Source: Amnibacterium kyonggiense (GTDB taxonomy: Bacteria > Actinomycetota > Actinomycetes > Actinomycetales > Microbacteriaceae). Taken from it: a DNA stretch of 64,000 bases. The notes under the pieces are model-generated. The model saw only the letters and a program-made list of their open reading frames with translations, was not told where the DNA came from and did not search any database. The position numbers were made by a program, and so were the translations under genes. Below, in pieces: positions 33,484 through 43,403 of this stretch. The DNA lies in NCBI RefSeq assembly GCF_004364555.1, contig NZ_SOAM01000004.1, positions 186,001-250,000 on the forward strand, given 5' to 3'. Positions within the stretch are counted from its first letter, which is position 1, and each line of letters opens with the position of its first letter.

Positions 33484-34629
33484 TCAGTAGTGGAAGGCCT
33501 GGACCAGCGTGATGAGCAGCTGCGTCGTCCTCGCGAGGATGAGGCCGGTCAGGTAGACGACCGCGACGAGCGCCCAGAACCGGTTCACGGTGAGGAGCCA
33601 CTTCGCGCCCCGGTACGCCAGCGCGGTGATCAGCGGCACGCAGGCCGCGAGGATCGGCAGGTTCGGGAGGACGAACAGCGTCGAGCCCGAGCATCCCCAC
33701 CAGATCGAGCAGAAGATCATCGTCAGCCCCGCGGCCCAGAGGCCGGGCGGGAGGCGCTGCAGCACGCGGAGCACCGCGGGGCCGTGCTCGCCGTGCTGCG
33801 GGATGGCGAAGTAGCGCACGACGCCCGTGATGGCCGCGGCGAAGAGGAACATCGCGAGGCTGAACGTCACGAGCCCGGGGAAGTGCCAGGACGCGAACAG
33901 CAGCTGCGTCTGGGCGAGCCAGGTCAGCATCGCGTGGGGCCGGAACTCGGCGGTGAACTCGGCCGCCCGCGCGGCCCACCCGTCGGGCCCGAGCATCGCG
34001 AGCCAGATGATCTGCATCCCCACCGCCGGCACCGCCCAGGCGGCGGCGAACGTCGCGGCCGCCTTCCCGCGCGCGAGCCGGTCCCCCGGCGTCGGCGACG
34101 TGAGGGCGATGCCGATCAGGAACGCGGGGAGCGCGAGCGCGGCGACGGCGAAGAACCCGCTGGCCGCGCCGACGAGGACGCCCGCGAGGACGCGGCGCCG
34201 CGGGAGCGCCACGAGCGCGAAGCCCGCGGCGAGCAGCGACGCGGCGATCCAGCCGCCCTCGGCGGTCGGCGGCCCGTACACGGGCTCGACGACGTCGGAG
34301 CGGAGGTCGAGCGCGAGGACGCCGAGCATCGCGCCGAAGCCGGCCCAGCGGCCCGCCGCCCGCCGCCCGAGCACGAACAGCGACCCGAGCAGCAGCGCGT
34401 GGAACGGGAGGACGAGCGCGCGCGCCACCTCCACGGGGAGACGCACGAGCTCGAGGCCGCGCGCCTCCGCCGCGGTCACGGGGGCGAGCACCGCGACGGC
34501 GACGAAGATCACGAGGTGAATCGCGAGCAGCAGCGAGACCGAGACGACGAAGAGCACGTCGATCGGGGTCGTGCGGCGCTCGGCGGTGACGAAGACGTCG
34601 GCCGCCCGCCGTCGCGTCACCGTGGTCAC
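33484..34629 (-). CDS. Polytopic membrane protein, possible GT-C transferase
   Basis: 381 aa with about 9-10 transmembrane helices, starting MTTVTRRRAADVF. It has one larger polar loop (LDLRSDVVEPVYGPPTAEGG) between helices with an Asp and a Glu, a layout seen in GT87-like mannosyltransferases, but the match is too weak to name a family. Convergent with the DUF6541 gene (57 bp between stops) and 52 bp upstream of the next reverse-strand LCP gene start, so it may head an operon with it. Its position inside the glycopolymer island suggests a role in lipid-linked sugar handling. Confidence 0.6.
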   Translation of the reverse strand: MTTVTRRRAADVFVTAERRTTPIDVLFVVSVSLLLAIHLVIFVAVAVLAPVTAAEARGLELVRLPVEVARALVLPFHALLLGSLFVLGRRAAGRWAGFGAMLGVLALDLRSDVVEPVYGPPTAEGGWIAASLLAAGFALVALPRRRVLAGVLVGAASGFFAVAALALPAFLIGIALTSPTPGDRLARGKAAATFAAAWAVPAVGMQIIWLAMLGPDGWAARAAEFTAEFRPHAMLTWLAQTQLLFASWHFPGLVTFSLAMFLFAAAITGVVRYFAIPQHGEHGPAVLRVLQRLPPGLWAAGLTMIFCSIWWGCSGSTLFVLPNLPILAACVPLITALAYRGAKWLLTVNRFWALVAVVYLTGLILARTTQLLITLVQAFHY

Positions 34630-34681
34630 CCGCCCACGGTAACCGGACGGCCCCGCACGGGTGGCATCGCGCGCCGCCGGT

Positions 34682-36058
34682 TCAGTGCAGCGTCTCCTGG
34701 ACGACCCGGTGGATGCGCGACCAGTCGGGCTCCGCCGGGTCGTAGTGCGGCTTGACGAACTCGACGTCCTTCGTCTTCTGCGAGCGCGACTGCACGGCGG
34801 CGCCGGCGATCACCCCGAGCAGCCCCTGCGGCAGGTCGGTCTGCACGGCGTTCGAGCCCGACTTCGCGATCTTGTCGAACCGGGTCAGGAGGGTGAGCGG
34901 GTTCATCTGGTGCAGCATCGCCTCCTCCAGCTGCCGCTGCCGCGCCATCCGGTCGTAGTCGCCGAGCCTGCTGCCGTAGCGGGACCGGGCGAACCAGAGC
35001 GCCTTGTTGCCGTCGAGGTGCCGCGTGCCCTTCTCGATCCAGACCTTCACGCCGGTCAGCTTCCCGTTCACGATGTGCCCGCCGACCGGCAGCCGCTCCT
35101 TCACGGTCACCGTCACGCCGCCCATGGCGTCGATGAGCGGCTCGAAGGACGTCATGTCGACGAGCACGTAGTACTGGATCGGGATGCCGAGGGCGCCCTC
35201 GACGGCCTCCCGCGTCGCCTCGATCCCCGCGCTCGAGTGGTCCTTCACCGCATCTGGGTAGAGCTTCTGCTCCTTCAGCTGCGCCTCCGTGTAGATGGAG
35301 TTCAGCTGGCAGACGTCGACGTTGCAGCGGCCGCCGGTGCCGTAGCCGTCCGGGTAGAGGCGCCGCATGGGCGAACCGTCGGAGAACGGGATGTGGTTCG
35401 TGTCGCGGGGGAGGCCGAAGCTGACCATGTCCCCGGTGAGCGCGTTCAGGCTGACCACGGAGATGCTGTCCGGCCGCAGCCCGGAGCGCCCGGGGCCCGC
35501 ATCCCCGCCGAGCAGGAGGATGTTGTAGCGCCCGTCGGCCGGCGCCGCCATGCGGGTGCTCGCGAAGGTGGAGCCGATCGTCGAGCGCGCGACGCCCGCG
35601 GCCCACGCGCCCCAGCCCGCGCCGCCGACGCCGATCACGAGGGCGACGGCGAGCAGCCCGCCGAGCACCGCCCGCCCGACCGGGGCGACGCGGTGCAGCC
35701 GCAGCAGGCGGACGGTGTCGAGGGTGAGCAGCGCCCAGCCGATCCCCCACGCGACGACCGCCAGCTGGAGGAGCGTCAGCCCGACGGCGTTCGTCGGGAT
35801 CGACAGCAGCACCTGCGGGAGGAGGAACCACAGCACGACGGCGACGAGCAGCACCGCCCAGCCGAGCAGCCAGAGCCCGAGCGCGACGCGGCCGATCCGC
35901 CTGCTGCCGGCGAGCGTCTGCGCGCTGCCGGGGATCAGCAGGTGCAGCGCGGTCAGCCAGCCCGCCCGCCGCGTCATGAGGCGGGCGTCCCCCGCCGCCG
36001 GGTCGCGCAGGACCGCGCCGTCCGGCACCGGCCGGGTCAGCCCCTCCGCGCTCCGCAT
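34682..36058 (-). CDS. LytR-CpsA-Psr (LCP) family wall-polymer ligase
   Basis: 458 aa. N-terminal cytoplasmic tail and about four transmembrane segments, then an extracellular LCP domain. Key residues look intact: YNILLLGGDAG, SISVVSLN, GLPRDTNHIPF (Arg-Asp for pyrophosphate and metal), and the C-terminal signature ARSRYGSRLGDYDRMARQRQ with the Arg/Arg/Asp/Arg/Gln series. LCP enzymes transfer undecaprenyl-pyrophosphate-linked teichoic acid or arabinogalactan to peptidoglycan, so this is the probable attachment step for the polymers made in this island. Confidence 0.93.
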   Translation of the reverse strand: MRSAEGLTRPVPDGAVLRDPAAGDARLMTRRAGWLTALHLLIPGSAQTLAGSRRIGRVALGLWLLGWAVLLVAVVLWFLLPQVLLSIPTNAVGLTLLQLAVVAWGIGWALLTLDTVRLLRLHRVAPVGRAVLGGLLAVALVIGVGGAGWGAWAAGVARSTIGSTFASTRMAAPADGRYNILLLGGDAGPGRSGLRPDSISVVSLNALTGDMVSFGLPRDTNHIPFSDGSPMRRLYPDGYGTGGRCNVDVCQLNSIYTEAQLKEQKLYPDAVKDHSSAGIEATREAVEGALGIPIQYYVLVDMTSFEPLIDAMGGVTVTVKERLPVGGHIVNGKLTGVKVWIEKGTRHLDGNKALWFARSRYGSRLGDYDRMARQRQLEEAMLHQMNPLTLLTRFDKIAKSGSNAVQTDLPQGLLGVIAGAAVQSRSQKTKDVEFVKPHYDPAEPDWSRIHRVVQETLH

Positions 36059-36133
36059 CCCGGCAGGGTAGATGCCCTCCGCCGCTCCGGAGGGGATTCG
36101 GCGGCCGAGCGCCGATCTTCCTTCAGCGACGGA

Positions 36134-37474
36134 TCAGGAACCTGCGGCCCGCACGAGGCGCCGGATCGCGGCGTAGTCGGGCTTCGACGGATTCACCGTC
36201 GGCGGCGTCAGCCGGATCTCCCGCACCGCCTGCGTCTGCGTCCTGAGGCCGAGGACGGCGAGGTCCGTCACGGTGTCCTGCGGGATGTCGGTGCGGAGCG
36301 CGCCGGAGGACGCGGCGGCGACCGTGCGGAACTGGAGCAGGGCGTTCGCGGGGTTCGCCTGGGTGAGCAGTGCCCGCTCGACGCGCAGCACTCGTTCGAC
36401 CTGGTCCGCGCCGTTCCCGCCGACCGCCTCCCGCAGGTACGCGACCGCTCGCGCGCCGTTCAGCCTCGTCGGTCCCGCGGGGAACGCGACGGACGCACCG
36501 GAGGCGGGGACGTCGACGCGCACGCCGCCGAGGGCGTCGATGAGGGCGCCGAGCGAGGTCGTGTCGACCTGCACCGTGTACACGACGTCGAGGCCGGTCG
36601 CGCCGCTGACGGCGTCCCGCATCGCCTCGACCGCCGCCGTCGTGCCGTGGGCCTTCGCGTCCGGGTACAGGGCGCCGCCGACGACGCGCGCCTCCGTGTA
36701 GACGTCCGCGAGCGTGCACGGCGCGGCGATGCACTCCTCGTACCCGCCCGGGTAGAGCCGGTGCATCGGCGAGGTGGCGGGGAAGGGGACGCCGCGCAGG
36801 GTCGTCGGCACGCCGATGATCGTGGCCGCGCCGCTCCTCGCGTCGATGCGTACGACCGAGACGCTCTTCGGCTCGAGCGCGCCGCCGCCGCGGGGCCGGT
36901 CCATGCCGAGCAGCAGGACGTCGTACTCCGTCGCGGTCTCGGCGGCGGCCGCCTGCGCCGGCGTCGCGGTCTGGAAGACGGAGACGAGCGCACCGCGGGC
37001 GACGCCGGCCGAGTAGGCGCCCCAGGCGGCGGCCCCGGCGCCGAGCACGGCGGCGACGACCAGGCCGCTCGCGACGAGGGGCCGCGACCAGGCCGTCAAC
37101 CGGAGGAGGCGCGTGAGCCGCAGCACGTCGATCGTGACGGCGAGCCAGCCGACCGCGACGAGGAGGAGGCCGACCTGGATCACCGTGAGCCCGAGCGCGG
37201 AGGTCGCGATCGCGACGAGCACCTCCCGCTGCACGAGCCAGGTCAGCAGCGCCGCCAGCACGATCGCCCACAGCGCGATCCAGACGCCGACGACGACGCG
37301 TCCGCCGGCCCGGTTGCCGGCGACCATCTGCGCCGAGCCCGGCACGAGCAGGTGCATGCCGATCAACCGGCCGGCCCTGCGGGTCATCTCGGAGGACGAC
37401 CGGTGGCGCGTGTGACGGAGCGGTCCGTCGGCGGGCAGCAGCGCCCGGTCCGCATGGCGACCGGTGCTGCTCAC
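36134..37474 (-). CDS. LCP-family paralogue with degenerate active site
   Basis: 446 aa, same architecture as its neighbour: several N-terminal helices beginning [20 protein letters not shown], then an LCP-like domain ([23 protein letters not shown]). The functional residues are mostly changed: PRDT is replaced by PTTL ([12 protein letters not shown]), and the Arg-rich C-terminal signature reads [20 protein letters not shown] with the closing Arg-Gln missing. Probably non-catalytic, perhaps a partner of the other LCP protein. GTG 37474 overlaps the purE stop, so it may be co-expressed with purE. Confidence 0.85.
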   Translation of the reverse strand: MSSTGRHADRALLPADGPLRHTRHRSSSEMTRRAGRLIGMHLLVPGSAQMVAGNRAGGRVVVGVWIALWAIVLAALLTWLVQREVLVAIATSALGLTVIQVGLLLVAVGWLAVTIDVLRLTRLLRLTAWSRPLVASGLVVAAVLGAGAAAWGAYSAGVARGALVSVFQTATPAQAAAAETATEYDVLLLGMDRPRGGGALEPKSVSVVRIDARSGAATIIGVPTTLRGVPFPATSPMHRLYPGGYEECIAAPCTLADVYTEARVVGGALYPDAKAHGTTAAVEAMRDAVSGATGLDVVYTVQVDTTSLGALIDALGGVRVDVPASGASVAFPAGPTRLNGARAVAYLREAVGGNGADQVERVLRVERALLTQANPANALLQFRTVAAASSGALRTDIPQDTVTDLAVLGLRTQTQAVREIRLTPPTVNPSKPDYAAIRRLVRAAGS

Positions 37475-37974
37475 CCGGCCGCCCCGAGCGCGGCGTCCTT
37501 CGCGGCGACCTGCCGCTCGAGGTCCTGCGCGTAGTCGGCGAGCGCGGCCGCCAGACGCGGGTCGCTCGCGCCGAGGATGCGCACGGCGAGGAGGCCCGCG
37601 TTCGCCGCGTTCCCGATCGCGACGGTCGCGACGGGGACGCCGGTGGGCATCTGCACGATAGAGAGGAGCGAGTCGAGCCCGTCGAGCGTCTTCAGGACCA
37701 CCGGCACGCCGATGACCGGGAGCGTCGTGGCCGCGGCGAGCATGCCGGGGAGGTGCGCGGCGCCGCCGGCGCCGGCGATCACGACCCGGATACCGCGGCC
37801 TGCGGCGGCCTGACCCCAGTCGAGCATCGCCCTCGGCGTGCGGTGGGCGGAGAGCACCCGCGCCTCGTACGGCACCCCGAAGCGGTCGAGCATCTCGGCC
37901 GCCGCGCGCATCGTCGGCCAGTCGGAGTCGCTGCCCATCGCGATGCCCACGACCGGCGTCTCCGAGTTCCCCAC
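37471..37974 (-). CDS. purE: N5-carboxyaminoimidazole ribonucleotide mutase PurE
   Basis: 167 aa from GTG 37974. Class I PurE converting N5-CAIR to CAIR in purine synthesis. Diagnostic motifs: [20 protein letters not shown] and [12 protein letters not shown], with [14 protein letters not shown]. The longer frame to 38043 lacks conservation. purK lies 118 bp upstream on the same strand. The intervening stretch shows no feature I can support. Confidence 0.96.
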   Translation of the reverse strand: MGNSETPVVGIAMGSDSDWPTMRAAAEMLDRFGVPYEARVLSAHRTPRAMLDWGQAAAGRGIRVVIAGAGGAAHLPGMLAAATTLPVIGVPVVLKTLDGLDSLLSIVQMPTGVPVATVAIGNAANAGLLAVRILGASDPRLAAALADYAQDLERQVAAKDAALGAAG

Positions 37975-38092
37975 GCGACGATCGTATGGGCGCCGTCGGA
38001 CCTCCGGCCCGGGCCGCGGCAGGGCTCGCGGCGGGTCGTGCACGAACCGCCGGAGGACCGCCGAGTGCTTCCGCTCCGCGGAACTCCCGCCG

Positions 38093-39202
38093 TCAGTCGG
38101 CGAAGAAGGCCGCGGCGGCGCGCGCCACGAACACGGCGTCGTCGAGGTCGTCCGATGTCGCCGTCACGTGGCCGATCTTGCGGCCCGGTCGCGTCGTCTT
38201 CCCGTAGAGGTGCAGCTTCGCGGTCGGCTGGTCCGCCATCAGCAGCGGGACGCGGGCGTCGAGGTCGCCGTCCGCGGGTCCGCCGAGCACGTTCACCATC
38301 GCGCTGAACGGCGCGCGGGCCGCCGGGCTGCCGAGCGGCAGGTCGAGCACGGCGCGGAGGTGCTGCTCGAACTGGCTGGTCATCGCCCCGTCGATGGTCC
38401 AGTGCCCGGAGTTGTGCGGGCGCATGGCGAGCTCGTTCACGAGCACCCGCCCGTCGACGGTCTCGAAGAGCTCGACCGCGAGCACGCCGGTGACGTCGAG
38501 GGAGGCCGCGAGGCCGTGGGCGATCTCGCGCGCGACCCGCTCCACGACGGCGGTCGTGCGCGGCGCGGGTGCGAAGACCTCCCGGCACACGCCGTCGCCC
38601 TGCACGGTCTCGACGAGCGGCCACACGGCGATCTCGCCCGACGGGCGACGCGCGACCAGCTGCGCGAGCTCCCGCCGGAAGTCGATGAGCTCCTCGGCGA
38701 GCAGCGGCCCGTCGGCCAGCCAGTCGTCGGCGTCGTGCGCGGCCGCGACGACGCGGACGCCGTGCCCGTCGTACCCGCCGCGCGGGGTCTTCACGACGGC
38801 GCGGCCGCCGACCCGGTCGAGGAACGCGGCGAGCTCGTCGGCGTCCGCGACCCGGGCCCACGCCGGCTGCGGGACGCCGAGGGCCTGCAGCCGCTCGCGG
38901 AGCACGAGCTTGTCCTGCGCGTGCTGCAGCGCGTCCGGGCCGGGACGCACGGCGACGCCGGCGTCGACGAGGGCCCGGAGGACCTCCTGCGGCACGTGCT
39001 CGTGGTCGAACGTGACGACGTCGACCTCCCGGGCGAACGCGAGCACGGTGTCGAGGTCCGTGGAGTCGCCGATGGTCGTGACCGCGATGCGCGCCGCGGA
39101 CTCCTCCGTCTCCCCCAGCACCGCGATGTCGACCCCGAGCTCGATCGCTGCGGGCACCATCATCCGGGCGAGCTGTCCCCCGCCGATCACTCCGACGCGC
39201 AC
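38093..39202 (-). CDS. purK: N5-carboxyaminoimidazole ribonucleotide synthase PurK
   Basis: 369 aa. ATP-grasp enzyme making N5-CAIR from AIR, ATP and bicarbonate; substrate channels to PurE. N-terminus [16 protein letters not shown]-grasp lysine loop [14 protein letters not shown], and C-terminal [17 protein letters not shown] (metal and ATP ligands) are all typical. GTG 39202 has an AAGGAG sequence 8 nt upstream; the GTG two codons earlier would overlap that site. Confidence 0.96.
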   Translation of the reverse strand: MRVGVIGGGQLARMMVPAAIELGVDIAVLGETEESAARIAVTTIGDSTDLDTVLAFAREVDVVTFDHEHVPQEVLRALVDAGVAVRPGPDALQHAQDKLVLRERLQALGVPQPAWARVADADELAAFLDRVGGRAVVKTPRGGYDGHGVRVVAAAHDADDWLADGPLLAEELIDFRRELAQLVARRPSGEIAVWPLVETVQGDGVCREVFAPAPRTTAVVERVAREIAHGLAASLDVTGVLAVELFETVDGRVLVNELAMRPHNSGHWTIDGAMTSQFEQHLRAVLDLPLGSPAARAPFSAMVNVLGGPADGDLDARVPLLMADQPTAKLHLYGKTTRPGRKIGHVTATSDDLDDAVFVARAAAAFFAD

Positions 39203-39353
39203 GTGTGCCACTCCTTCGTTCAGACTGCTTCCAGGTCCTCTTGCCGATCGTCCGGCGGGCGGCGACCGCGGACGCGGGAGTCGTGTCCTATTGTGCGGCG
39301 ACGTCCGGATCCACAGCGATTCGCCTCCGGGCCCGAGAGAGGAGGAGCGGATC

Positions 39354-39827
39354 GTGCGAGCCGTCCTCGATCGTCCCGTCGTCCGGCAGCTCTGGAAGTT
39401 CGCCCTCGTCGGCGGCGTCGGCTTCGTGGTCGACACGGTCTCGTTCACGCTGCTGCGTCTGACGCCCGCGTTCGAGCACAGCCCGCTGAAGGCCGGCATC
39501 ATCTCGGCCGCTCTCGCGATCGCCGCGAACTGGCTCGGGAACCGGTACTGGACGTTCGGTCCGCACCGCAGCCGCCGCGGCCTGATGGAGGCGGTCGAGT
39601 TCTTCGGCGTCAGCCTGCTCGGCACGCTCGTCGCGCTCGGGTGCCTCGCGTTCTCGCACTACGTGCTCGGCCTCGTCACCGTGCTCGAGGACAACATCTC
39701 GAAGAACGTCGTCGGCCTGGTCCTCGGGTCCGCGATCCGCTTCGTGCTGTACCGCTCGTGGGTCTACCACCCGGGCCGCAAGCACCGCGCCGTGGTCTCC
39801 GCTGAGGAGCCCGCTGCGGTCGAGTGA
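39354..39827 (+). CDS. GtrA family membrane protein
   Basis: 157 aa from GTG 39354 with a strong GGAGGAG sequence upstream. Four helices: WKFALVGGVGFVVDTVSFTLL, then AGIISAALAIAANWLGNRYWTF, FFGVSLLGTLVALGCLAF and the VGLVLGSAIRFVLYRSWVY end typical of GtrA. Second GtrA in the window, not closely similar to the one at 1892. Likely helps translocate or stabilise a polyprenyl-phosphate sugar. Divergent from purK and convergent with the PH-domain gene. Confidence 0.9.
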   Translation: MRAVLDRPVVRQLWKFALVGGVGFVVDTVSFTLLRLTPAFEHSPLKAGIISAALAIAANWLGNRYWTFGPHRSRRGLMEAVEFFGVSLLGTLVALGCLAFSHYVLGLVTVLEDNISKNVVGLVLGSAIRFVLYRSWVYHPGRKHRAVVSAEEPAAVE

Positions 39828-39861
39828 CCGCGGCGCCGCACCGTCCATCGGACGGGGGGGG

Positions 39862-40389
39862 TCAGGCGCCGGGGCCGCGCTCGATGAGGTCGGCGATCGC
39901 GCGGTGCACGAGCTTCGCGCGGGGCACGTCGCGGAGGAGCATCGTGCCCTCCGATCCGGCGTGCACGATCACGTCGCCGCTGCCGGTCAGCAGCTGCAGC
40001 GGCTTCCTCCGCAGCACGGCGTCGGAGGCTCGCGCGAGGACGAACTCGGTGCGCTCGCGGACGAGGAACCCCCGCGTCACGATCAGCCTGCGGCTGGTGA
40101 TGACCGTCACGCGGTTCAGCCAGAAGATCAGCGGCAGCAGCGACAGGACCACCATGAGCCCGGCGGCGACGATCGGCATCGCCGTGTTCAGCCAGGGCGG
40201 GTCCAGCCGACCCCACAGGTAGCCCGTACCGCCGCAGAGCGCGATGAAGAAGATCGCGGGCCAGACGAGGTGCCGACCGCTGCGCCGCAGGCGCACGATC
40301 ACCAGCTCCGGCGCCTCCCTGGGCGGCGGGGTCGACGTGGGCCGACGCTCCGTGCGCACGCGCGTAGCACCTCCGACCCCCACTGACAC
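39862..40389 (-). CDS. PH-domain (bacterial pleckstrin-like) membrane protein
   Basis: 175 aa. A cytoplasmic basic Pro-rich tail, two transmembrane helices ([18 protein letters not shown] and a second, ~65-85), then a bacterial PH domain: [23 protein letters not shown] through [17 protein letters not shown]. Typical of small PH-domain membrane proteins found next to biotin ligase and acyl-CoA carboxylase genes in actinobacteria. Exact function unknown. Its start is 3 bp from the birA stop, so the two are probably one operon. Confidence 0.85.
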   Translation of the reverse strand: MSVGVGGATRVRTERRPTSTPPPREAPELVIVRLRRSGRHLVWPAIFFIALCGGTGYLWGRLDPPWLNTAMPIVAAGLMVVLSLLPLIFWLNRVTVITSRRLIVTRGFLVRERTEFVLARASDAVLRRKPLQLLTGSGDVIVHAGSEGTMLLRDVPRAKLVHRAIADLIERGPGA

Positions 40390-40392
40390 GCC

Positions 40393-41163
40393 CTATTCAT
40401 AGCGCAGGTGCTCGACATCCCCGCTGGCGCACGCCGTGAAGCCGAGGACCGGGCCGCGATCGACCACGATCCGGCCGTCGAGGTCGACGTCCACGGCCTC
40501 GCCGACCACGGGGTCGCCGCCCGTCGACACCCGCACGCGGCGGCCGACGGTGTCGCTGATCGCGAGCACCGCGGCGCGCAGCCCGCTCGCCTCCGGGTCG
40601 CCGCCGGCGGCCTCGAACGCGCCCGTCAGGGCGAGCAGCCGCTCGAGGTAGGCGGCGACGAGCAGGTCGGCGTCGGTGGGGCCGCCCTCGAGGACCAGGG
40701 ACGTGGCCGTCGGCACGGGCAGGTCGTCCCGCGACAGCGCGTGGTTCAGCCCGGCGCCGATCACGACGCCGGCGCCGGACGGGAGCGCCTCCGCGAGCAC
40801 GCCGCAGACCTTCCGCCCGTCGATCAGCACGTCGTTCGGCCACTTCGCGCGGGCCGCGACCCCGAGGCCGGCCAGCGCCTGCGCCATCGCCGCGCCCGCC
40901 GCGAGCGAGAGCCAGGCGAGGCGCTCCACCGGGACGCGGGGCCGCAGGAGCACGGAGACCGCGAGGGAGGCGCCCGCCGGCGCGGACCAGGAGCGGCCGA
41001 GCCGCCCGCGGCCGGCGGTCTGGTGGTCGGTCGCGAGGACCGACGGCGACGGCCACGCCTCCGGGGCCGCGACGGCGGCCCGCACCAGGTCGGTGTTCGT
41101 GGAACCGGCCTCCGGCACCACCTCCAGACGGGCGACGAGCGCCGAGGATCGCGGCAGTTCCAT
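40393..41163 (-). CDS. birA: Biotin--[acetyl-CoA carboxylase] ligase BirA (single-domain)
   Basis: 256 aa. Makes biotinyl-AMP and transfers biotin to the carrier lysine of carboxylases. Motifs: [18 protein letters not shown] (biotinyl-AMP loop) and [18 protein letters not shown] with the catalytic lysine. There is no N-terminal helix-turn-helix, so it is a class I ligase without repressor function. Its natural substrates are encoded beside it: the carboxylase alpha subunit (51608) with its EAMKMEQ biotin site. Divergent from the carboxylase beta gene across 51 bp. Confidence 0.95.
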   Translation of the reverse strand: MELPRSSALVARLEVVPEAGSTNTDLVRAAVAAPEAWPSPSVLATDHQTAGRGRLGRSWSAPAGASLAVSVLLRPRVPVERLAWLSLAAGAAMAQALAGLGVAARAKWPNDVLIDGRKVCGVLAEALPSGAGVVIGAGLNHALSRDDLPVPTATSLVLEGGPTDADLLVAAYLERLLALTGAFEAAGGDPEASGLRAAVLAISDTVGRRVRVSTGGDPVVGEAVDVDLDGRIVVDRGPVLGFTACASGDVEHLRYE

Positions 41164-41214
41164 GTCGGAAGGCTACAAAGGGGCGATCGGACCCCGGCGT
41201 TAGGCTCGGGAGCC

Positions 41215-42810
41215 GTGACGGACACCCCCGGCCCCGTGGCGACGACCACCGCCGAACGACTCGCGGATCTCAAGGAGCGGTACCACGAGGCGGTCACCGC
41301 CAGCGGTGCCGCCGCGATCGAGAAGCAGCACGCGAAGGGCAAGAAGACCGCCCGCGAGCGCATCGAGCAGCTGCTCGACCACGGCACGTTCGTCGAGCTC
41401 GACGAGTTCGTGCGGCACCGCACGACCGCCTTCGGGATGGACGCGAAGCGCCCCTACGGCGACGCCGTCGTCACCGGCATCGGCGAGATCCACGGCCGCC
41501 AGGTCGCGGTGTACAGCCAGGACTTCACCATCTTCGGCGGCTCCCTCGGCGAGGTCGCCGGCGAGAAGATCCTGAAGGTGATGGCGCACGCCCTGAAGAC
41601 GGGCGTGCCGATCATCGGCATCCTCGACTCGGGCGGTGCGCGCATCCAGGAGGGCGTGGTCGCCCTCGGCAAGTACGGCGAGATCTTCCGACAGAACACC
41701 GCCGCCTCCGGGGTCATCCCGCAGATCTCGATCGTGATGGGGCCGGCCGCCGGCGGGGCGGTCTACTCCCCCGCGCTCACCGACTTCGTGATCATGGTCG
41801 ACAAGACCAGCCAGATGTTCGTCACCGGTCCGGACGTGATCAAGACGGTCACGGGCGAGGACGTCGCGATGGAGGAGCTGGGCGGCGCGCTGACGCACAA
41901 CACCCGCTCCGGCGTCGCGCACTACCTCGCGTCCGACGAGGACGACGCGCTCGACTACGCCCGCACCCTGCTCGGCTACCTGCCGGACAACAACCTCTCC
42001 GACCCGCCGGTCTACGCCTCGACCGCCGCGATCGAGGTCACGGACGACGACCGGCGGCTGAACACGGTCATCCCGGACAGCCCGAACCAGCCGTACGACG
42101 TGCACGAGGTCATCGAGACGATCGTCGACGACGGCGAGTTCCTCGAGACGCAGCCGCTGTTCGCGCCGAACGTCGTCGTCGGCTTCGGCCGCGTCGAGGG
42201 CCGGTCCGTCGGCGTCGTCGCGAACCAGCCGTCGGCGATGGCCGGCACGCTGAACATCGACGCGGGCGAGAAGGCCGCGCGGTTCGTGCGGTTCTGCGAC
42301 GCCTTCTCCATCCCGATCCTCACGCTCGTCGACGTGCCCGGATACCTGCCGGGCACCGACCAGGAGTGGACGGGCGTCATCCGCCGCGGCGCGAAGCTCC
42401 TCTACGCGTACGCCGAGGCGACCGTGCCGCTCGTCACGATCATCACCCGAAAGGCGTACGGCGGCGCGTACATCGTCATGGGCTCGAAGCAGCTCGGCGC
42501 GGACCTCAACTACGCCTGGCCGACCGCCGAGATCGCGGTGATGGGCGGCCAGGGCGCCGTCAACATCCTCTACCGCGGCGAGATCCGGAAGGCGGAGGCG
42601 GCCGGGGAGGACGTCGACGCGGTCCGCACCCGGCTCGCGAACGAGTACACGTACAACGTCGCGAGCCCGTTCCTCGCGGCGGAGCGCGGTGAGCTGGACG
42701 GCGTCATCGAGCCGGCCACCACCCGCATCACCGTCGTGAAGGCGCTCCGGGCGCTCGCCTCCAAGCGCGCCTCCCTGCCGCCCAAGAAGCACGGGAACAT
42801 CCCGCTGTGA
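41215..42810 (+). CDS. Acyl-CoA carboxylase carboxyltransferase (beta) subunit
   Basis: 531 aa. AccD/PccB-type carboxyltransferase transferring CO2 from carboxybiotin to acetyl- or propionyl-CoA, for malonyl/methylmalonyl-CoA in fatty-acid and lipid synthesis. Crotonase-type oxyanion loops are visible: [11 protein letters not shown] in the N half, [13 protein letters not shown], then [14 protein letters not shown] and [14 protein letters not shown] in the C half. GTG start 41215. The gene couples to the epsilon subunit by a GTGA overlap. Confidence 0.95.
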   Translation: MTDTPGPVATTTAERLADLKERYHEAVTASGAAAIEKQHAKGKKTARERIEQLLDHGTFVELDEFVRHRTTAFGMDAKRPYGDAVVTGIGEIHGRQVAVYSQDFTIFGGSLGEVAGEKILKVMAHALKTGVPIIGILDSGGARIQEGVVALGKYGEIFRQNTAASGVIPQISIVMGPAAGGAVYSPALTDFVIMVDKTSQMFVTGPDVIKTVTGEDVAMEELGGALTHNTRSGVAHYLASDEDDALDYARTLLGYLPDNNLSDPPVYASTAAIEVTDDDRRLNTVIPDSPNQPYDVHEVIETIVDDGEFLETQPLFAPNVVVGFGRVEGRSVGVVANQPSAMAGTLNIDAGEKAARFVRFCDAFSIPILTLVDVPGYLPGTDQEWTGVIRRGAKLLYAYAEATVPLVTIITRKAYGGAYIVMGSKQLGADLNYAWPTAEIAVMGGQGAVNILYRGEIRKAEAAGEDVDAVRTRLANEYTYNVASPFLAAERGELDGVIEPATTRITVVKALRALASKRASLPPKKHGNIPL

Positions 42811-43016
42811 CCGACCCCCTGCCGATCACGGTCGTCGCCGGCTCCCCCACCGACGAGGAGGCGGCGGCGATCGCCGCCCTGTTCAGCACGCTGCTGCTCG
42901 AGCAGGCGGTCTCGGCCGAGCCGCTGCCCCAGCCCGCCGCTCGGACCGCGTGGGACCGCTCGCGCAGGGCGCTCCGGACCCCGTGGCCGGTCGAGCGCGA
43001 CTGGCGGAGTCGCTGA
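42807..43016 (+). CDS. Acyl-CoA carboxylase epsilon subunit
   Basis: 69 aa. Short actinobacterial AccE-type protein: start with [22 protein letters not shown] and a C-terminal [13 protein letters not shown] stretch that is the usual signature of the family. Epsilon subunits stabilise the alpha-beta carboxylase complex. Overlaps the beta gene by 4 bp. Full length for the family. Confidence 0.9.
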   Translation: MTDPLPITVVAGSPTDEEAAAIAALFSTLLLEQAVSAEPLPQPAARTAWDRSRRALRTPWPVERDWRSR

Positions 43017-43271
43017 TCAGCCGCGGATCGCCCGCGTCCTGACCCTCGAACGGGTGCAAGCGCGACCAGGAGTGAACAACCCGGTCCGAATTTGTACCCC
43101 GAAAGTCCCCCATCCTGCCGACTGTGCATCTGCTGGGAATCCTGCAGACTGGTCGCACCACACGGCGCCGACCCACGGCGCCGCAACCGGACCACTGCCC
43201 GAGTCGGGTAACTCGGGCGTCCGGCCGTGGGCGGGATATTTCGGGTTGTCCCGCCGACTCGGGGGTGCACA

Positions 43272-43300
43272 GGGGCCGGTCTGGGGAGACCGGCCCCTTT
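43272..43300 (+). terminator. Intrinsic terminator
   Basis: Perfect 11-bp GC-rich stem (GGGGCCGGTCT with AGACCGGCCCC) and a GGGG loop, followed by TTTCCCT. It faces the + strand and lies 255 bp beyond the epsilon-subunit stop, which is far for that gene alone and fits termination of an RNA in between. Confidence 0.85.
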
Positions 43301-43330
43301 CCCTGTTTGCCTGGGGAGCGCCGGTCGCTG

Positions 43331-43392
43331 GTCCGCCGCTCAGCGGCTGGTCCGCCTGCCCGCGCGGGCGGAGGTGCCGCGGAGAGGCGGAC
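43331..43392. repeat. 62-nt palindromic element, copy D
   Basis: Arms GTCCGCCGCTCAGCGGCTGG... and its near complement around a C/G-rich loop. Ends 11 nt from the stop of the reverse-strand signalling gene at 43404, i.e. immediately downstream of it, as for the other copies. Confidence 0.85.
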
Positions 43393-43403
43393 TCGGGCTC
43401 GGG

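Larger units (their letters stand above)
43017..43403. other. 387-bp intergenic region with several hairpins, no ORF
   Basis: Between the epsilon-subunit stop and the convergent signalling operon. No convincing ORF is present. It is less GC-rich than its surroundings in 43080-43145 and contains successive hairpins: CGGCGCCG (43163/43176), CCCGAGT...ACTCGGG (43199-43218) and GGCGGGA...TCCCGCC (43229-43254). A strong terminator follows at 43272 and a 62-nt palindrome at 43331. The hairpin run ending in a terminator could be a small RNA on the + strand; no known family is recognised. Confidence 0.4.

Noticed and set aside
43017-43300. Identification as a known ncRNA such as 6C RNA or Ms1
   Set aside because: The defining C-rich loops or lengths are not evident; only a generic candidate RNA can be supported.
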